Source: Phycisphaeraceae bacterium
GTDB lineage: Bacteria; Planctomycetota; Phycisphaerae; Phycisphaerales; Phycisphaeraceae
Length of the DNA stretch: 12,489 bases
Direction: 5' to 3'
Assembly (NCBI GenBank): GCA_029260675.1
Contig: JAJDCV010000075.1
Coordinates: 1 to 12,489 of the forward strand
Part shown: in pieces, positions 1 to 6,635 of the stretch
Layout of the letters: each line of letters opens with the position of its first letter
How positions within the stretch are numbered: the stretch's first letter is position 1
Made by a program: the position numbers and the translations under genes
The notes under the pieces: model-generated
Seen by the model: the letters and a program-made list of their open reading frames with translations, nothing else
Told to the model about the DNA's origin: nothing
Databases searched by the model: none

Positions 1-2
1 CC

Positions 3-872
3 GGGCGCGACAAGCCTTCACGCAAACTCCCCCTGGTCCCCTGGCCCGACCGCCCAGAGCCCGGCCAGCTTGAACTCTGGCGCTACCGAAGGATCGTCAA
101 CCGATCGATCTATGCCAAAGACGCGCCCGCGGAGACCCCGCCGGAGGTCTCGCTGTTCAACTGCGTGCAGATGGACTACTTCCAAAAACCGATCCTGGGT
201 GTGAGCAAAACACAGAAACAGGCGGCGATCAAAGGGGCGAAGCAGCAGAGCCGGTGTTTTTTCTACTGGATGCAGACCGAAGCGCCCCGGCACGACTCGG
301 CCGACTCACAGGGGTATCCCGGACTGCGGCTGCGCGGCGACGAGTTAGGGTCACCCGACGGCTTCGCATTGGCGCCCTATATCCGTGAACCCCGTCGGCT
401 AACGGCTCGCACGATCGTGACCGAGGCCCACGTCGGGCAGCAGCAGCGGATCGAAGCCGGCCACAAACCGATGCAACGCCCGACCCGCGTCGCCGGCGAA
501 CCCTTTGCCGACAGCGTCGGGATCGGTCACTACCCCATCGACCTGCACCCCTCGACCGCGATGCGCAGCGAGGTCTATATCCCGGCCTGCCCGTTTCGTA
601 TCCCGCTGGGCGCCCTGTTGCCGGTCCGCGTCCGCAACGTCATCGCGGCCGGCAAAGCCATCGGGGTCACACACATCGCCAACGGCTGCACCCGCCTGCA
701 CCCGGTCGAGTGGAACATCGGAGAATCAGCCGGTGTGCTGGCCTCACTTTGTCTACATCACAGGCTTGAGCCCACACAGTTCTACGAACAGCCGGCCCAC
801 CTCCGAGCCTTACAGAGCAGGCTTGCCGCGACAGGCGTGCCCTTGACCTGGCCCTGGGAGGCGGGGTTGTAG
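3..872 (+). CDS. FAD-dependent oxidoreductase, C-terminal part (5' end outside window)
   Basis: The reading frame is open from the left edge and stops at TAG 870-872, so about 289 C-terminal residues are visible. The text resembles the large FAD-dependent oxidoreductase family (Pfam FAD_oxidored type) common in planctomycetes. Recognisable blocks are WRYRRIV, FNCVQMDYF, a YWMQTEAPRHD block, GYPGLRLRGDELG, IGHYPIDLHPS, FRIPLGALLPVRV and a C-terminal block with GVTHIANGCTRLHP followed by VEWNIGESAGVLAS, the FAD-contacting end of the fold. The N-terminal Rossmann GxGxxG motif would lie outside the window. Substrate is unknown; many relatives are exported and some are tied to carbohydrate breakdown, but nothing here fixes that. 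The next gene is convergent. I see no good plus-strand terminator: the hairpin at 886-924 has its T-run on the other strand. The family call is fairly secure, the function is not. Confidence 0.85.
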   Translation, partial: GRDKPSRKLPLVPWPDRPEPGQLELWRYRRIVNRSIYAKDAPAETPPEVSLFNCVQMDYFQKPILGVSKTQKQAAIKGAKQQSRCFFYWMQTEAPRHDSADSQGYPGLRLRGDELGSPDGFALAPYIREPRRLTARTIVTEAHVGQQQRIEAGHKPMQRPTRVAGEPFADSVGIGHYPIDLHPSTAMRSEVYIPACPFRIPLGALLPVRVRNVIAAGKAIGVTHIANGCTRLHPVEWNIGESAGVLASLCLHHRLEPTQFYEQPAHLRALQSRLAATGVPLTWPWEAGL

Positions 873-885
873 GCGAGGGGCGCGC

Positions 886-924
886 AAAAAAATCAGGCGA
901 CGAACCGTGTGGTCCGCCGCCTGA
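886..924 (-). terminator. Rho-independent terminator for the 991-1683 gene
   Basis: Arms 893-899 (TCAGGCG) and 918-924 (CGCCTGA) pair perfectly. The stem continues inward with two mismatches to a GTGT/ACAC loop. Read on the minus strand, the hairpin is followed directly by seven T residues (complement of 886-892), about 65 bases past the stop of the minus-strand gene. On the plus strand the hairpin is followed by C and a run of A, so it should not end the oxidoreductase transcript. Confidence 0.85.
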
Positions 925-990
925 CAAAAAAATCTTTTCAAACTATCCCGGCCCCGCCCGCCTTAACAAGCGGAGCCATCTATCCACCGA

Positions 991-1683
991 TCAGTCGTAC
1001 GACGCCTCGGCCAGGTCGCCCTCTTCCAGGGCCGCCGGCGAGGTGCCCAGCGTCACCAGGACCACCAGGTCCTGGAAGTCCGCGGCGGTGGAGGTCAGCC
1101 GGGTCGTCCCCAACTCGAACAGGTAAATCGACTGGTTGACATCCATCGTCATCGTGTTGGTGTCGGGGTCGATGTACTGCAGAACGAACGCAACCGCGTC
1201 GGCCTGCCCGTCAAACCCGGCGATATTCGGCACCGGGTCGCCGTCACGCAGCACCTTCACCGAAGGCGACTCCTCGAACGAGTTACGCTGCAGGTACAGG
1301 CTCCCGCTGGTCCGCCAACTCGTGCCGGTCACGTCGATCGTAGACTCGGGGCCGAAGGTATCCTGCACAATAAAGTGCCGCGGCGGCGAGTGGTCGTTCA
1401 CGTTGCCCGCGGACGGGTCATCAGCCGCGCCGAAGGGCTCGTATGATGTGCCGTTGATATTGACCAGCACGGTCACCGGCATGTCCACGCCGCTGGACGT
1501 GATCGCCGCACCCAACACAGAGACCTTCACCGCGAAATCTTCGCTGGGCACCACCCGGCCCTCACTGATCGTAAAATCGATCGGGGTCCCCGCCTGTGCC
1601 AGGGTCGCCGGCGCCAGCACCGCACCCATACACAGCAATCCCATCAACTTCCTCGGGGTCGACTTCTTTCGGAACCTCGTCAT
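991..1683 (-). CDS. Secreted protein of unknown function
   Basis: 230 residues. The N-terminus is a clear Sec signal peptide: basic MTRFRKKSTPRK, a hydrophobic stretch around LMGLLCMGAVLAPATLA, and a likely AQA|G cleavage near residue 32. The mature part is acidic, rich in Val, Thr, Asp and Ser, and looks all-beta (alternating stretches such as FAVKVSVLG and MPVTVLVNI). I recognise no domain or catalytic motif. ATG 1681-1683 is preceded by a purine-rich AAAGGACGG site about 7 bases upstream, which supports this start. The gene is divergent from the Asp/His-rich secreted protein at 2119, and both end in the residues SYD. It has its own terminator at 886-924, so it is probably monocistronic. 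Function is not assignable. Confidence 0.8.
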   Translation of the reverse strand: MTRFRKKSTPRKLMGLLCMGAVLAPATLAQAGTPIDFTISEGRVVPSEDFAVKVSVLGAAITSSGVDMPVTVLVNINGTSYEPFGAADDPSAGNVNDHSPPRHFIVQDTFGPESTIDVTGTSWRTSGSLYLQRNSFEESPSVKVLRDGDPVPNIAGFDGQADAVAFVLQYIDPDTNTMTMDVNQSIYLFELGTTRLTSTAADFQDLVVLVTLGTSPAALEEGDLAEASYD

Positions 1684-1798
1684 GTTTCTACCGTCCTTTC
1701 CGTTTCCGCCTCGCCAAGTAGTTGTTCACGCCCGGCACATTCCGGTCCCTTTGGTCACTCCGGGCACACCGCTGGATCTTGTGGCATTAATCCAGATG

Positions 1799-1827
1799 AA
1801 AAATCCAATACAGCAGGCCCCAGTCAA
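1799..1827 (-). promoter_or_regulatory. Possible promoter for the secreted protein at 991-1683
   Basis: On the minus strand, TTGACT (complement of 1822-1827) lies 17 bases before ATTTTT (complement of 1799-1804), about 115 bases upstream of the start codon. The -35 match is good (5/6) and the -10 is poor. The spacing is the main support, so this is tentative. Confidence 0.25.
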
Positions 1828-1991
1828 ACACCGGGGGCAAACTTGTTTTGTATTCGACGGCCTACGTATCGGTTGTAAGGGATATCCCAATCAGGGCATC
1901 TATAGATTGTGCAGGTGTGCACCCGGTATCGGCCCGCCACCTCGTGAACCATACCCGAGGAAAGTTTTACCGCTCAGGGCGGAAAATTTAT

Positions 1992-2019
1992 TTGCCTGTT
2001 GTGTAGATCAAATCATAAG
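1992..2019 (+). promoter_or_regulatory. Possible promoter for the Asp/His-rich protein
   Basis: TTGCCT (1992-1997) and CATAAG (2014-2019) are spaced by 16 bases, about 100 bases upstream of ATG 2119, in a locally AT-richer part of the divergent 1684-2118 intergenic region. Each hexamer matches only part of the sigma-70 consensus. Apart from this and the candidate at 1799-1827, I see only small palindromes such as TCTATAGA near 1900 in the 435-bp region. Confidence 0.25.
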
Positions 2020-2118
2020 GTTTGCCCGAAGCCGTTTCAGAGCATCCAGGTCCGTGATCCGCGGAATGAATGCAGCGGCTCACCACATGGATCGTTAACC
2101 AATGCGAAGGGCGAGATT

Positions 2119-3546
2119 ATGAAGAAATCGACCAAGGTGAAGATGGGTGTTGCCGGGACCAGCCTGCTGCTGACAATCGGCACACTCGATGCGTTCTGGG
2201 CAAACACCGACGGGGTATCGCCCACCGACGGGAAAGTGCTATACGGGATCAACCGGGATTCCGGTCAGCTTTTCCGATACGACTTTGACTCACAATCGCC
2301 CGGCAACGTCGGGGTGATCACCGACGCAGCCGGAAACACTCTGGCCGGGATCGACGCCTCGGCCGCTATCCCCGGGCATCAGAACGTCTACGGATTCTGG
2401 ACCGACCCAGACGAGGGCCTGGTCCACTTGGTGTATGTCAACGCGGAGACGGCCGCCGGCACCCGCGTCGGGGACGACCTGGGCCGGGGCCATGTCACCG
2501 GCGCGGTCGCGGCACAGGTGCAATTTGCAGAACGTGACGATCACGATGACGACGACCACGACAACGATGATGATGACCACGAAGATCACGGCGACGATGA
2601 CCACGACCACGACCGAGGCCACGGCAACGACGATGACGGGGTCGATGATGACAACCCCGGCAACAGCAGCGGCGTGAACGAGCACGGCCAGGGCCACGGC
2701 GCCCACGACGGCGATGGCGATGACGACGATGATGACCAGCATGCCGATCACGATGATGACGACGAGGACCACGAAGATCACGATGACGACCACCGTGACC
2801 ACGCCGAGGTCTCCCTGGGGTGGTCCATCTTCGCGGTGCAGACCCTCGAAGCCGAGCTAGATGACGACGATCACGACGGAGACGATGACGACGAAGATCA
2901 CGAAGACGATGACGACTCTGGCCACGACGATGACGATCACGACCGGGGCCACGGCAACGACGATGACGGGGTCGATGAAGACAACCCCGGCCACAGCAGC
3001 GGCGTGAACGAGCACGGCCAGGGCCAAGGCGCCCACGACGGCGATGGTGACGATGACCATGCTGACGACGACGACCATCATGCTGATCACGAAGATCACG
3101 AAGATAACGACGATGATGAGCACGGCGACGACGATGATGACGAGCATGAATCCACCGCAGTGACCGGCCACCGCCTCATCCAAGTGGATCACCGCTCGGG
3201 CCATGTGACAGAATTGATGACGCTGAGTCGGTCGTATGACGGGCTGGCAACGACAGATGGACTGACGTTTATGGGTACCAGCGGTTCAGACTTGTACCTG
3301 ATCGACCCGATCGCTCAGACCGAAACGCTCGTAGGTACAACGGGCCAAGATGAGATGTTCGGTCTGGAGTTTGCGGGCTCAACCCTGATCGGGTTTGAGA
3401 ATGTGAACGACCGGCTTGTCCCAGTGGATTTGACGACGGGCACGTTATTGGGATCGCCGATGAACATCGGCGCGACCGACCTGGGGTCGATCGTATTTAT
3501 GAATACAACGAGTGATCCGGCAAGCAACCCGGACTCGTATGACTGA
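2119..3546 (+). CDS. Secreted propeller-like protein with two Asp/His-rich tracts
   Basis: 475 residues from ATG 2119, chosen because the signal peptide starts there (MKKSTKVKMG, then AGTSLLLTIGTLDAFWA) and an AAGGG site lies about 7 bases upstream; the frame is open earlier but that extension looks noncoding. Residues about 35-135 (VLYGINRDSGQLFRYDF, then GNTLAGIDASAAIPG) and 345-465 (DLYLIDPIAQTETLVG, DRLVPVDLTTGTLLG) resemble the repeated strands of DUF4394/beta-propeller secreted proteins. Residues 140-228 and 248-344 are Asp/His/Glu tracts; in the first, 62 of 89 residues are D, E or H. They are separated by about 19 ordinary residues containing WSIFAVQTL. The tracts contain a duplicated 37-residue unit with the motif DDGVDxDNPG. 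Such composition suits binding of divalent metals (Ca, Zn, Ni) outside the cytoplasm, but that is inference. There is no membrane anchor or sorting signal at the C-terminus, which ends NPDSYD. The gene is followed by a strong terminator. Confidence 0.8.
   Translation: MKKSTKVKMGVAGTSLLLTIGTLDAFWANTDGVSPTDGKVLYGINRDSGQLFRYDFDSQSPGNVGVITDAAGNTLAGIDASAAIPGHQNVYGFWTDPDEGLVHLVYVNAETAAGTRVGDDLGRGHVTGAVAAQVQFAERDDHDDDDHDNDDDDHEDHGDDDHDHDRGHGNDDDGVDDDNPGNSSGVNEHGQGHGAHDGDGDDDDDDQHADHDDDDEDHEDHDDDHRDHAEVSLGWSIFAVQTLEAELDDDDHDGDDDDEDHEDDDDSGHDDDDHDRGHGNDDDGVDEDNPGHSSGVNEHGQGQGAHDGDGDDDHADDDDHHADHEDHEDNDDDEHGDDDDDEHESTAVTGHRLIQVDHRSGHVTELMTLSRSYDGLATTDGLTFMGTSGSDLYLIDPIAQTETLVGTTGQDEMFGLEFAGSTLIGFENVNDRLVPVDLTTGTLLGSPMNIGATDLGSIVFMNTTSDPASNPDSYD
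2611..2720 (+). repeat. Direct repeat copy 1 inside the Asp/His-rich gene
   Basis: 110 bases that recur at 2941-3050, offset by exactly 330 bases (110 codons), with 105 of 110 positions identical by direct comparison. This copy encodes residues 165-201. The five differences from copy 2 comprise two silent changes and three replacements (D/E, N/H, H/Q), so the duplication keeps frame and composition. Confidence 0.9.
2941..3050 (+). repeat. Direct repeat copy 2 inside the Asp/His-rich gene
   Basis: Second copy of the 110-base unit at 2611-2720, encoding residues 275-311. The flanking Asp/His codon runs are similar but diverge in register soon after 3050, so the recent duplication is limited to about this unit. 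Confidence 0.9.
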
Positions 3547-3577
3547 CCCGCGCCATATGGAACACAAAGACCTTTTG

Positions 3578-3610
3578 AAAGCGGGGCGCCCAACGGCGTC
3601 CCGCTTTTTT
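3578..3610 (+). terminator. Rho-independent terminator after the Asp/His-rich gene
   Basis: The arms 3581-3590 (GCGGGGCGCC) and 3595-3604 (GGCGTCCCGC) form a ten-pair stem with one G-T pair and a CAAC loop, followed by six T residues (3605-3610). It lies about 35 bases past the TGA stop. The minus-strand reading has only a short AAAG/CTTT flank, so it is at best weak for the convergent pgeF. Confidence 0.9.
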
Positions 3611-3632
3611 GGTGTATGGGTCTACCCGTGAT

Positions 3633-4454
3633 TCAGGCCGTGCCCGGCTTGACCGCGATCAGCGCCGCCTGCCTGCCCGTCCGCCCGTGGTCTCGGCGGT
3701 GACTGAAAAACTCGTCGTGCTGGGAAAACGTGCAGCGGTCGGTTACATCGACCCGATCGGCCCTCACACCCGCTTGCTCTAATTGGTGCAATACCACGGC
3801 TGGCAGATCGATGTGCGGCTTCGTCCACCCGGCTTCTTGCCTCACCACATGCCCAAGGCCCACCTCTTCAAACGCCGCAACCACCTCCGGCCCGACCTCG
3901 AAATGTCCCACTTGGATACACGGCCCGATCGCCGCAACCAGGCTCGACGCGTCCACATCGCCAAGCCGTGTCAACGCATCCACCGTGCTGCTGATCACCC
4001 CCGCGATCAAACCCCGCCAACCCGCATGCACCGCAGACACCACCCGCCCATCCGTGTCGCTCAATAGCACCGGGACACAATCCGCGACACGCACCATCAA
4101 CAACTGGCCCGCCCGATCCGTCACCAGCGCATCCGCCCGCGGCGCATCCACCGGCCGGACCGGCTCGGCCGGCGGATACCAGACCTCACAGCCGTGTACT
4201 TGGTTCACCTGCACGCGGATGTGCTGCCGACAACCCAGCGCCTTACGCACACGTCGGAAGTTCTCCGCGACGTTTGTGTTGGCGTCGGCATCCGGGTCAT
4301 GTTTCAAGGAGGCCAGATTCAGCGATGCGTACGGCCCCGGGCTCACACCGCCCAGACGCGTCGTGAACCCGTGGGGCACTCCCGGACCTGTCAGCATCGG
4401 TGACTGGTACGTTACCACGCCGTTGCTGTGCTCAGTGCGGATAAGCTCCGGCAT
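3633..4454 (-). CDS. pgeF: Peptidoglycan editing factor PgeF / YfiH laccase-domain protein
   Basis: 273 residues, the normal length for the YfiH/PgeF (DUF152, Cu-oxidase_4) family. Family members are metal-dependent, cytoplasmic single-domain enzymes. They have been reported to act on purine nucleosides (phosphorylase/deaminase-like, as human FAMIN) and, in E. coli, to keep wrong amino acids out of muropeptide precursors. Signature blocks in order are GFTTRLGGVSPGPYASLNLA (29-48), NQVHG (84-88), ADALVT (107-112), ADCVPVLL (124-131), AVHAGWRG (141-148), AIGPCI (175-180), HIDLP (214-218), CTFSQ (241-245) and FFSHRRD with TGRQAAL (249-265). The metal-binding trio His87, Cys126 and His143 is intact. 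ATG 4452-4454 has an AGGAAG site about 5 bases upstream. The gene lies downstream of hscA on the same strand, separated by about 100 bases rich in inverted repeats, so co-transcription is possible. The family call is secure; the physiological substrate is not visible. Confidence 0.93.
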   Translation of the reverse strand: MPELIRTEHSNGVVTYQSPMLTGPGVPHGFTTRLGGVSPGPYASLNLASLKHDPDADANTNVAENFRRVRKALGCRQHIRVQVNQVHGCEVWYPPAEPVRPVDAPRADALVTDRAGQLLMVRVADCVPVLLSDTDGRVVSAVHAGWRGLIAGVISSTVDALTRLGDVDASSLVAAIGPCIQVGHFEVGPEVVAAFEEVGLGHVVRQEAGWTKPHIDLPAVVLHQLEQAGVRADRVDVTDRCTFSQHDEFFSHRRDHGRTGRQAALIAVKPGTA

Positions 4455-4476
4455 GTATCTTCCTGCTATCTCTGTA

Positions 4477-4541
4477 GTAGCCGCGGGCCCCCGCTGTGCG
4501 TCACGCGCTGCCGTATCGTGCTTTAGCGATACCGGGGCTAC
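4477..4541 (-). repeat. Nested inverted repeats in the hscA-pgeF spacer
   Basis: Outer arms GTAGCC (4477-4482) and GGCTAC (4536-4541) pair perfectly. They enclose a GCGG/CCGC hairpin (4483-4494) and a second hairpin with arms GTATCG (4513-4518) and CGATAC (4527-4532), which could fold as a three-way junction. It lies between the hscA stop and the pgeF start. There is no T-run after it on either strand, so it is not a classic terminator; it may be an mRNA stability or processing element or a REP-like repeat. Confidence 0.4.
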
Positions 4542-4555
4542 CCGGTCGAATCGTC

Positions 4556-6550
4556 CTACTCTTCACGCAGCGTCTGGGTGATCGCCAACTCCGCCAACCG
4601 TACCGTCGATTTGTCCATCGCGTCCAGCGCCTCGTGGAACCGGTCGGGGTCCACCGCCTTGTCATCCGCCATCGCCCTGACCTGTGCAACGTGACCTTCG
4701 ACCCCTGCCCGGTACCTCGCATCCAACCCATCGCCAACCTTGGCCAACTGCTTCTCGATCGCGCGGATATCAAGCCGCGCCTGATTGCGCAGATCGATCA
4801 GCCGATGCGCCGCCATGTCCTCCGCCGCGTGCTCGTAGGACGCCGCCTCCATCGAGTCGACCTCCTCACGGGTCAGCCCGTGGTTCGGGACGATCTGGAT
4901 TGACGCCCGCTTCTCGCTGCGTTTCTCCACCGCCTGCACACTCAGCACCCCGTTGGCATCGACCAGAAAAGTCACCTCGACCTTCGGCAAACCCGCCGGC
5001 ATCGGGGGGATCCCCTTAAGCTCGAACTCGCCCAGCGATCGGCAGTCGGCGACCAACTCGCGCTCGCCCTGCAACACGTGAACCTTGATATTTGTCTGCC
5101 CGTCGGCGTAGGTCGAAAACATCTCCGTCGCCTGCGCCGGGATCGTCGAGTTGGCCATCACCAGCTTCGACACCGCGCCGCCCATTGTCTCGATCCCCAG
5201 GCTCAACGGGATCACGTCCAGAAGCAGCATGTCACGGTTCACCCCCGCCAGGATCGAACCCTGAACCGCCGCACCCAGCGCCACCACCTCGTCGGGGTTC
5301 AACGCGGTGTACGGATCGGTCTTGAACACCTCCTCCACACGCCGACGCACCAGCGGGATCCGTGTCGAACCCCCGACCATTACCACCCGCCCGATGTCAT
5401 CCGCCGAGCACTTGGCGCTCCGCAGCGCATCCCGGCAGCAGCGGATCGTCTTCTCGACCAACGGCGTGATCATGTTTTCAAAATCATCACGCACGAGTGT
5501 CCGCCGGTACACACGCGGGCTCCCTCCACCATCCACACCAAGATCGACCTCGATCTGCGCCGAAGATTCATCGGATAGCCTGATCTTCGTCGCCTCCGCC
5601 AGATTTCGGAACGCCTGCCGCGTCGACGCGGGGAACTCTATCTGTTCACCAAACTGTTCACGCACTTCCTTCTGGATCAACTCAATGATCATCCTGTCCG
5701 CATCATCCCCGCCTAAATGCGTATCACCCGCCGTCGAAAGCACCTGGTCGACGCGCCCCTGATCGGTCTGCATCATCCGAAGCACCGAGACATCAAACGT
5801 CCCGCCGCCTAAATCGAAGACCGCGACGGTTTGGGATGGCGGATTTGGGATGGCGGATGGCGGATCGGTTTCTGTTGTGCACGCTTCGGGGTTGAGCTTC
5901 GTGCTAAGTGAAACACGGCCATCCTCTTTCTTCTCAATACCCGATACCCGATACCCGGCACCCGAATCCAATCCATACGCCAGCGCCGCCGCGGTCGGCT
6001 CGTTGACGATCCGCACCACCTGCAAGCCCGCGATCCGCCCGGCGTCGCGCGTCGCCTGCCGCTGCGCATCATCGAAGTAGGCCGGCACCGTGACCACCGC
6101 CTTGCGCACCTGTGTCCCCAGCGCTTCTTCCGCCCAGCCACGTAGCTCACTGAGGATCACCGCGCTGACCTCCTGCGGGCTGAACAGGCGTTCCCCGATC
6201 CCGACCCGTGCGGTGTTGTGCTCGCCCTCGACGACCTCGTAAGGCAGATACTCAAGGTCACCCCTGACATCCGCCACCGATCGGCCCATCAACCGTTTGG
6301 CGCTAAAGATCGTGTTGCCCGGGTGCTCCACCGCGTGGGTGTGTGCCTCCCGCCCGACCGCTTCGACACCGCCATCCGCCTCGTTGTACCGCACCACGCT
6401 AGGCAACAGCCGCTGCCCGCCGGGCCCTTCCAATATCCTCGGCCCACGCTCGTCACAGTACGCCACCAGCGAATTGGTCGTCCCCAGATCGATCCCGATG
6501 ATCGGTTCAAGGGGCGCTTCGGACACTTCGGTTTGCTTCGATCCCGTCAT
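4556..6550 (-). CDS. hscA: HscA-type Hsp70 chaperone with an insertion in the ATPase domain
   Basis: Hsp70 chaperone; HscA works with HscB on the scaffold IscU in Fe-S cluster assembly. Start taken as ATG 6548-6550, giving 664 residues; GTG 6572-6574 is an in-frame alternative adding eight residues, and neither has a good ribosome site. Numbering from the GTG: IIGIDLGTTNSLVAY (25-39), VVTVPAYFDDAQRQATRDAG (160-179), NEPTAAALAYGLD (191-203), FDLGGGTFDVS (253-263), VVMVGGSTRIPLV (397-409), linker DVIPLSLGIETMGG (453-466). The substrate domain has QGERELVADCRSL (502-514) and FELKGIPPMPAG (517-528), closer to HscA than to DnaK as I recall them; the short lid lacks the acidic DnaK tail. Residues 204-248 are an insertion where DnaK has a few loop residues (see 5831-5965). 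No hscB or isc genes are in view. HscA rather than DnaK or HscC is about 75% likely. Confidence 0.88.
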   Translation of the reverse strand: MTGSKQTEVSEAPLEPIIGIDLGTTNSLVAYCDERGPRILEGPGGQRLLPSVVRYNEADGGVEAVGREAHTHAVEHPGNTIFSAKRLMGRSVADVRGDLEYLPYEVVEGEHNTARVGIGERLFSPQEVSAVILSELRGWAEEALGTQVRKAVVTVPAYFDDAQRQATRDAGRIAGLQVVRIVNEPTAAALAYGLDSGAGYRVSGIEKKEDGRVSLSTKLNPEACTTETDPPSAIPNPPSQTVAVFDLGGGTFDVSVLRMMQTDQGRVDQVLSTAGDTHLGGDDADRMIIELIQKEVREQFGEQIEFPASTRQAFRNLAEATKIRLSDESSAQIEVDLGVDGGGSPRVYRRTLVRDDFENMITPLVEKTIRCCRDALRSAKCSADDIGRVVMVGGSTRIPLVRRRVEEVFKTDPYTALNPDEVVALGAAVQGSILAGVNRDMLLLDVIPLSLGIETMGGAVSKLVMANSTIPAQATEMFSTYADGQTNIKVHVLQGERELVADCRSLGEFELKGIPPMPAGLPKVEVTFLVDANGVLSVQAVEKRSEKRASIQIVPNHGLTREEVDSMEAASYEHAAEDMAAHRLIDLRNQARLDIRAIEKQLAKVGDGLDARYRAGVEGHVAQVRAMADDKAVDPDRFHEALDAMDKSTVRLAELAITQTLREE
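5831..5965 (-). mobile_element. Heptamer-flanked 135-bp insertion within hscA
   Basis: Exactly 45 codons (residues 204-248 in the GTG numbering) interrupt the Hsp70 sequence between AYGLD and TVAVFDLGGG. One end is five tandem heptamers, TTGGGAT or GGCGGAT on the plus strand (5831-5865). The other end is four heptamers, AATACCC, GATACCC twice and GGCACCC (5936-5963). Between them is a core of about 70 bases (5866-5935). The heptamer arrays coincide with the insertion limits, as expected for a repeat element that landed in the gene rather than drift within a loop. It has no stop in the hscA frame. The heptamers recall the short tandem heptamer repeats known in cyanobacterial intergenic DNA. 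'Mobile element' is my inference; no terminal inverted repeats or clear target duplication were found. Confidence 0.6.
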
Positions 6551-6598
6551 AGGGCGAAAGTGTAGGCCACCCACGATGCCCGGACCAGCCTAAGGGAA

Positions 6599-6632
6599 TC
6601 CTGGAAAACCAGGAGCCGGGGGAAACCGGGGG
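6599..6632 (+). promoter_or_regulatory. Hairpin and GGGGG repeat ahead of the PTPS-like gene
   Basis: Perfect inverted repeat TCCTGG-AAAA-CCAGGA (6599-6614), then CCGGGGG twice, separated by AAA (6616-6632). The second G-run lies 3 bases before ATG 6636, where a ribosome site is expected. The hairpin sits in the short divergent region between hscA and this gene, so it could be an operator shared by both or a 5' leader structure. Which of these it is cannot be told from sequence. Confidence 0.35.
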
Positions 6633-6635
6633 CAT

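Noticed and set aside
886..924. Bidirectional terminator also serving the plus-strand oxidoreductase
   Set aside because: On the plus strand the stem is followed by C and seven A residues, with no T-run.
1999..2118. N-terminal extension of the Asp/His-rich protein to an ATG at 1999
   Set aside because: The signal peptide starts at ATG 2119 with a ribosome site; the 40 extra residues have no coding character and cover the likely promoter.
2525..3170. CRISPR-like or tandem-repeat array
   Set aside because: The repetition is codon-periodic Asp/His coding plus one 110-bp duplication; there are no regularly spaced identical repeats with unique spacers.
2290..3204. Long minus-strand frames rich in Val and Ile (2290-2802 and 2857-3204), looking like membrane proteins
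   Set aside because: They are the antisense of GAY/CAY codon runs in the Asp/His-rich gene, which automatically read as Val and Ile; no ribosome site or family match.
3730..4581. Plus-strand frame of 283 residues antisense to pgeF
   Set aside because: Shadow of the well-supported pgeF; composition rich in Ser, Thr, Arg and Pro with no recognisable motif.
5809..6150. Minus-strand frame of 113 residues across the hscA insertion, containing MAVFHLARSSTPKR
   Set aside because: It is an out-of-frame reading of hscA and its inserted element. The Hsp70 frame is clearly the coding one, although this reading could appear as a spurious gene elsewhere if the element is dispersed.
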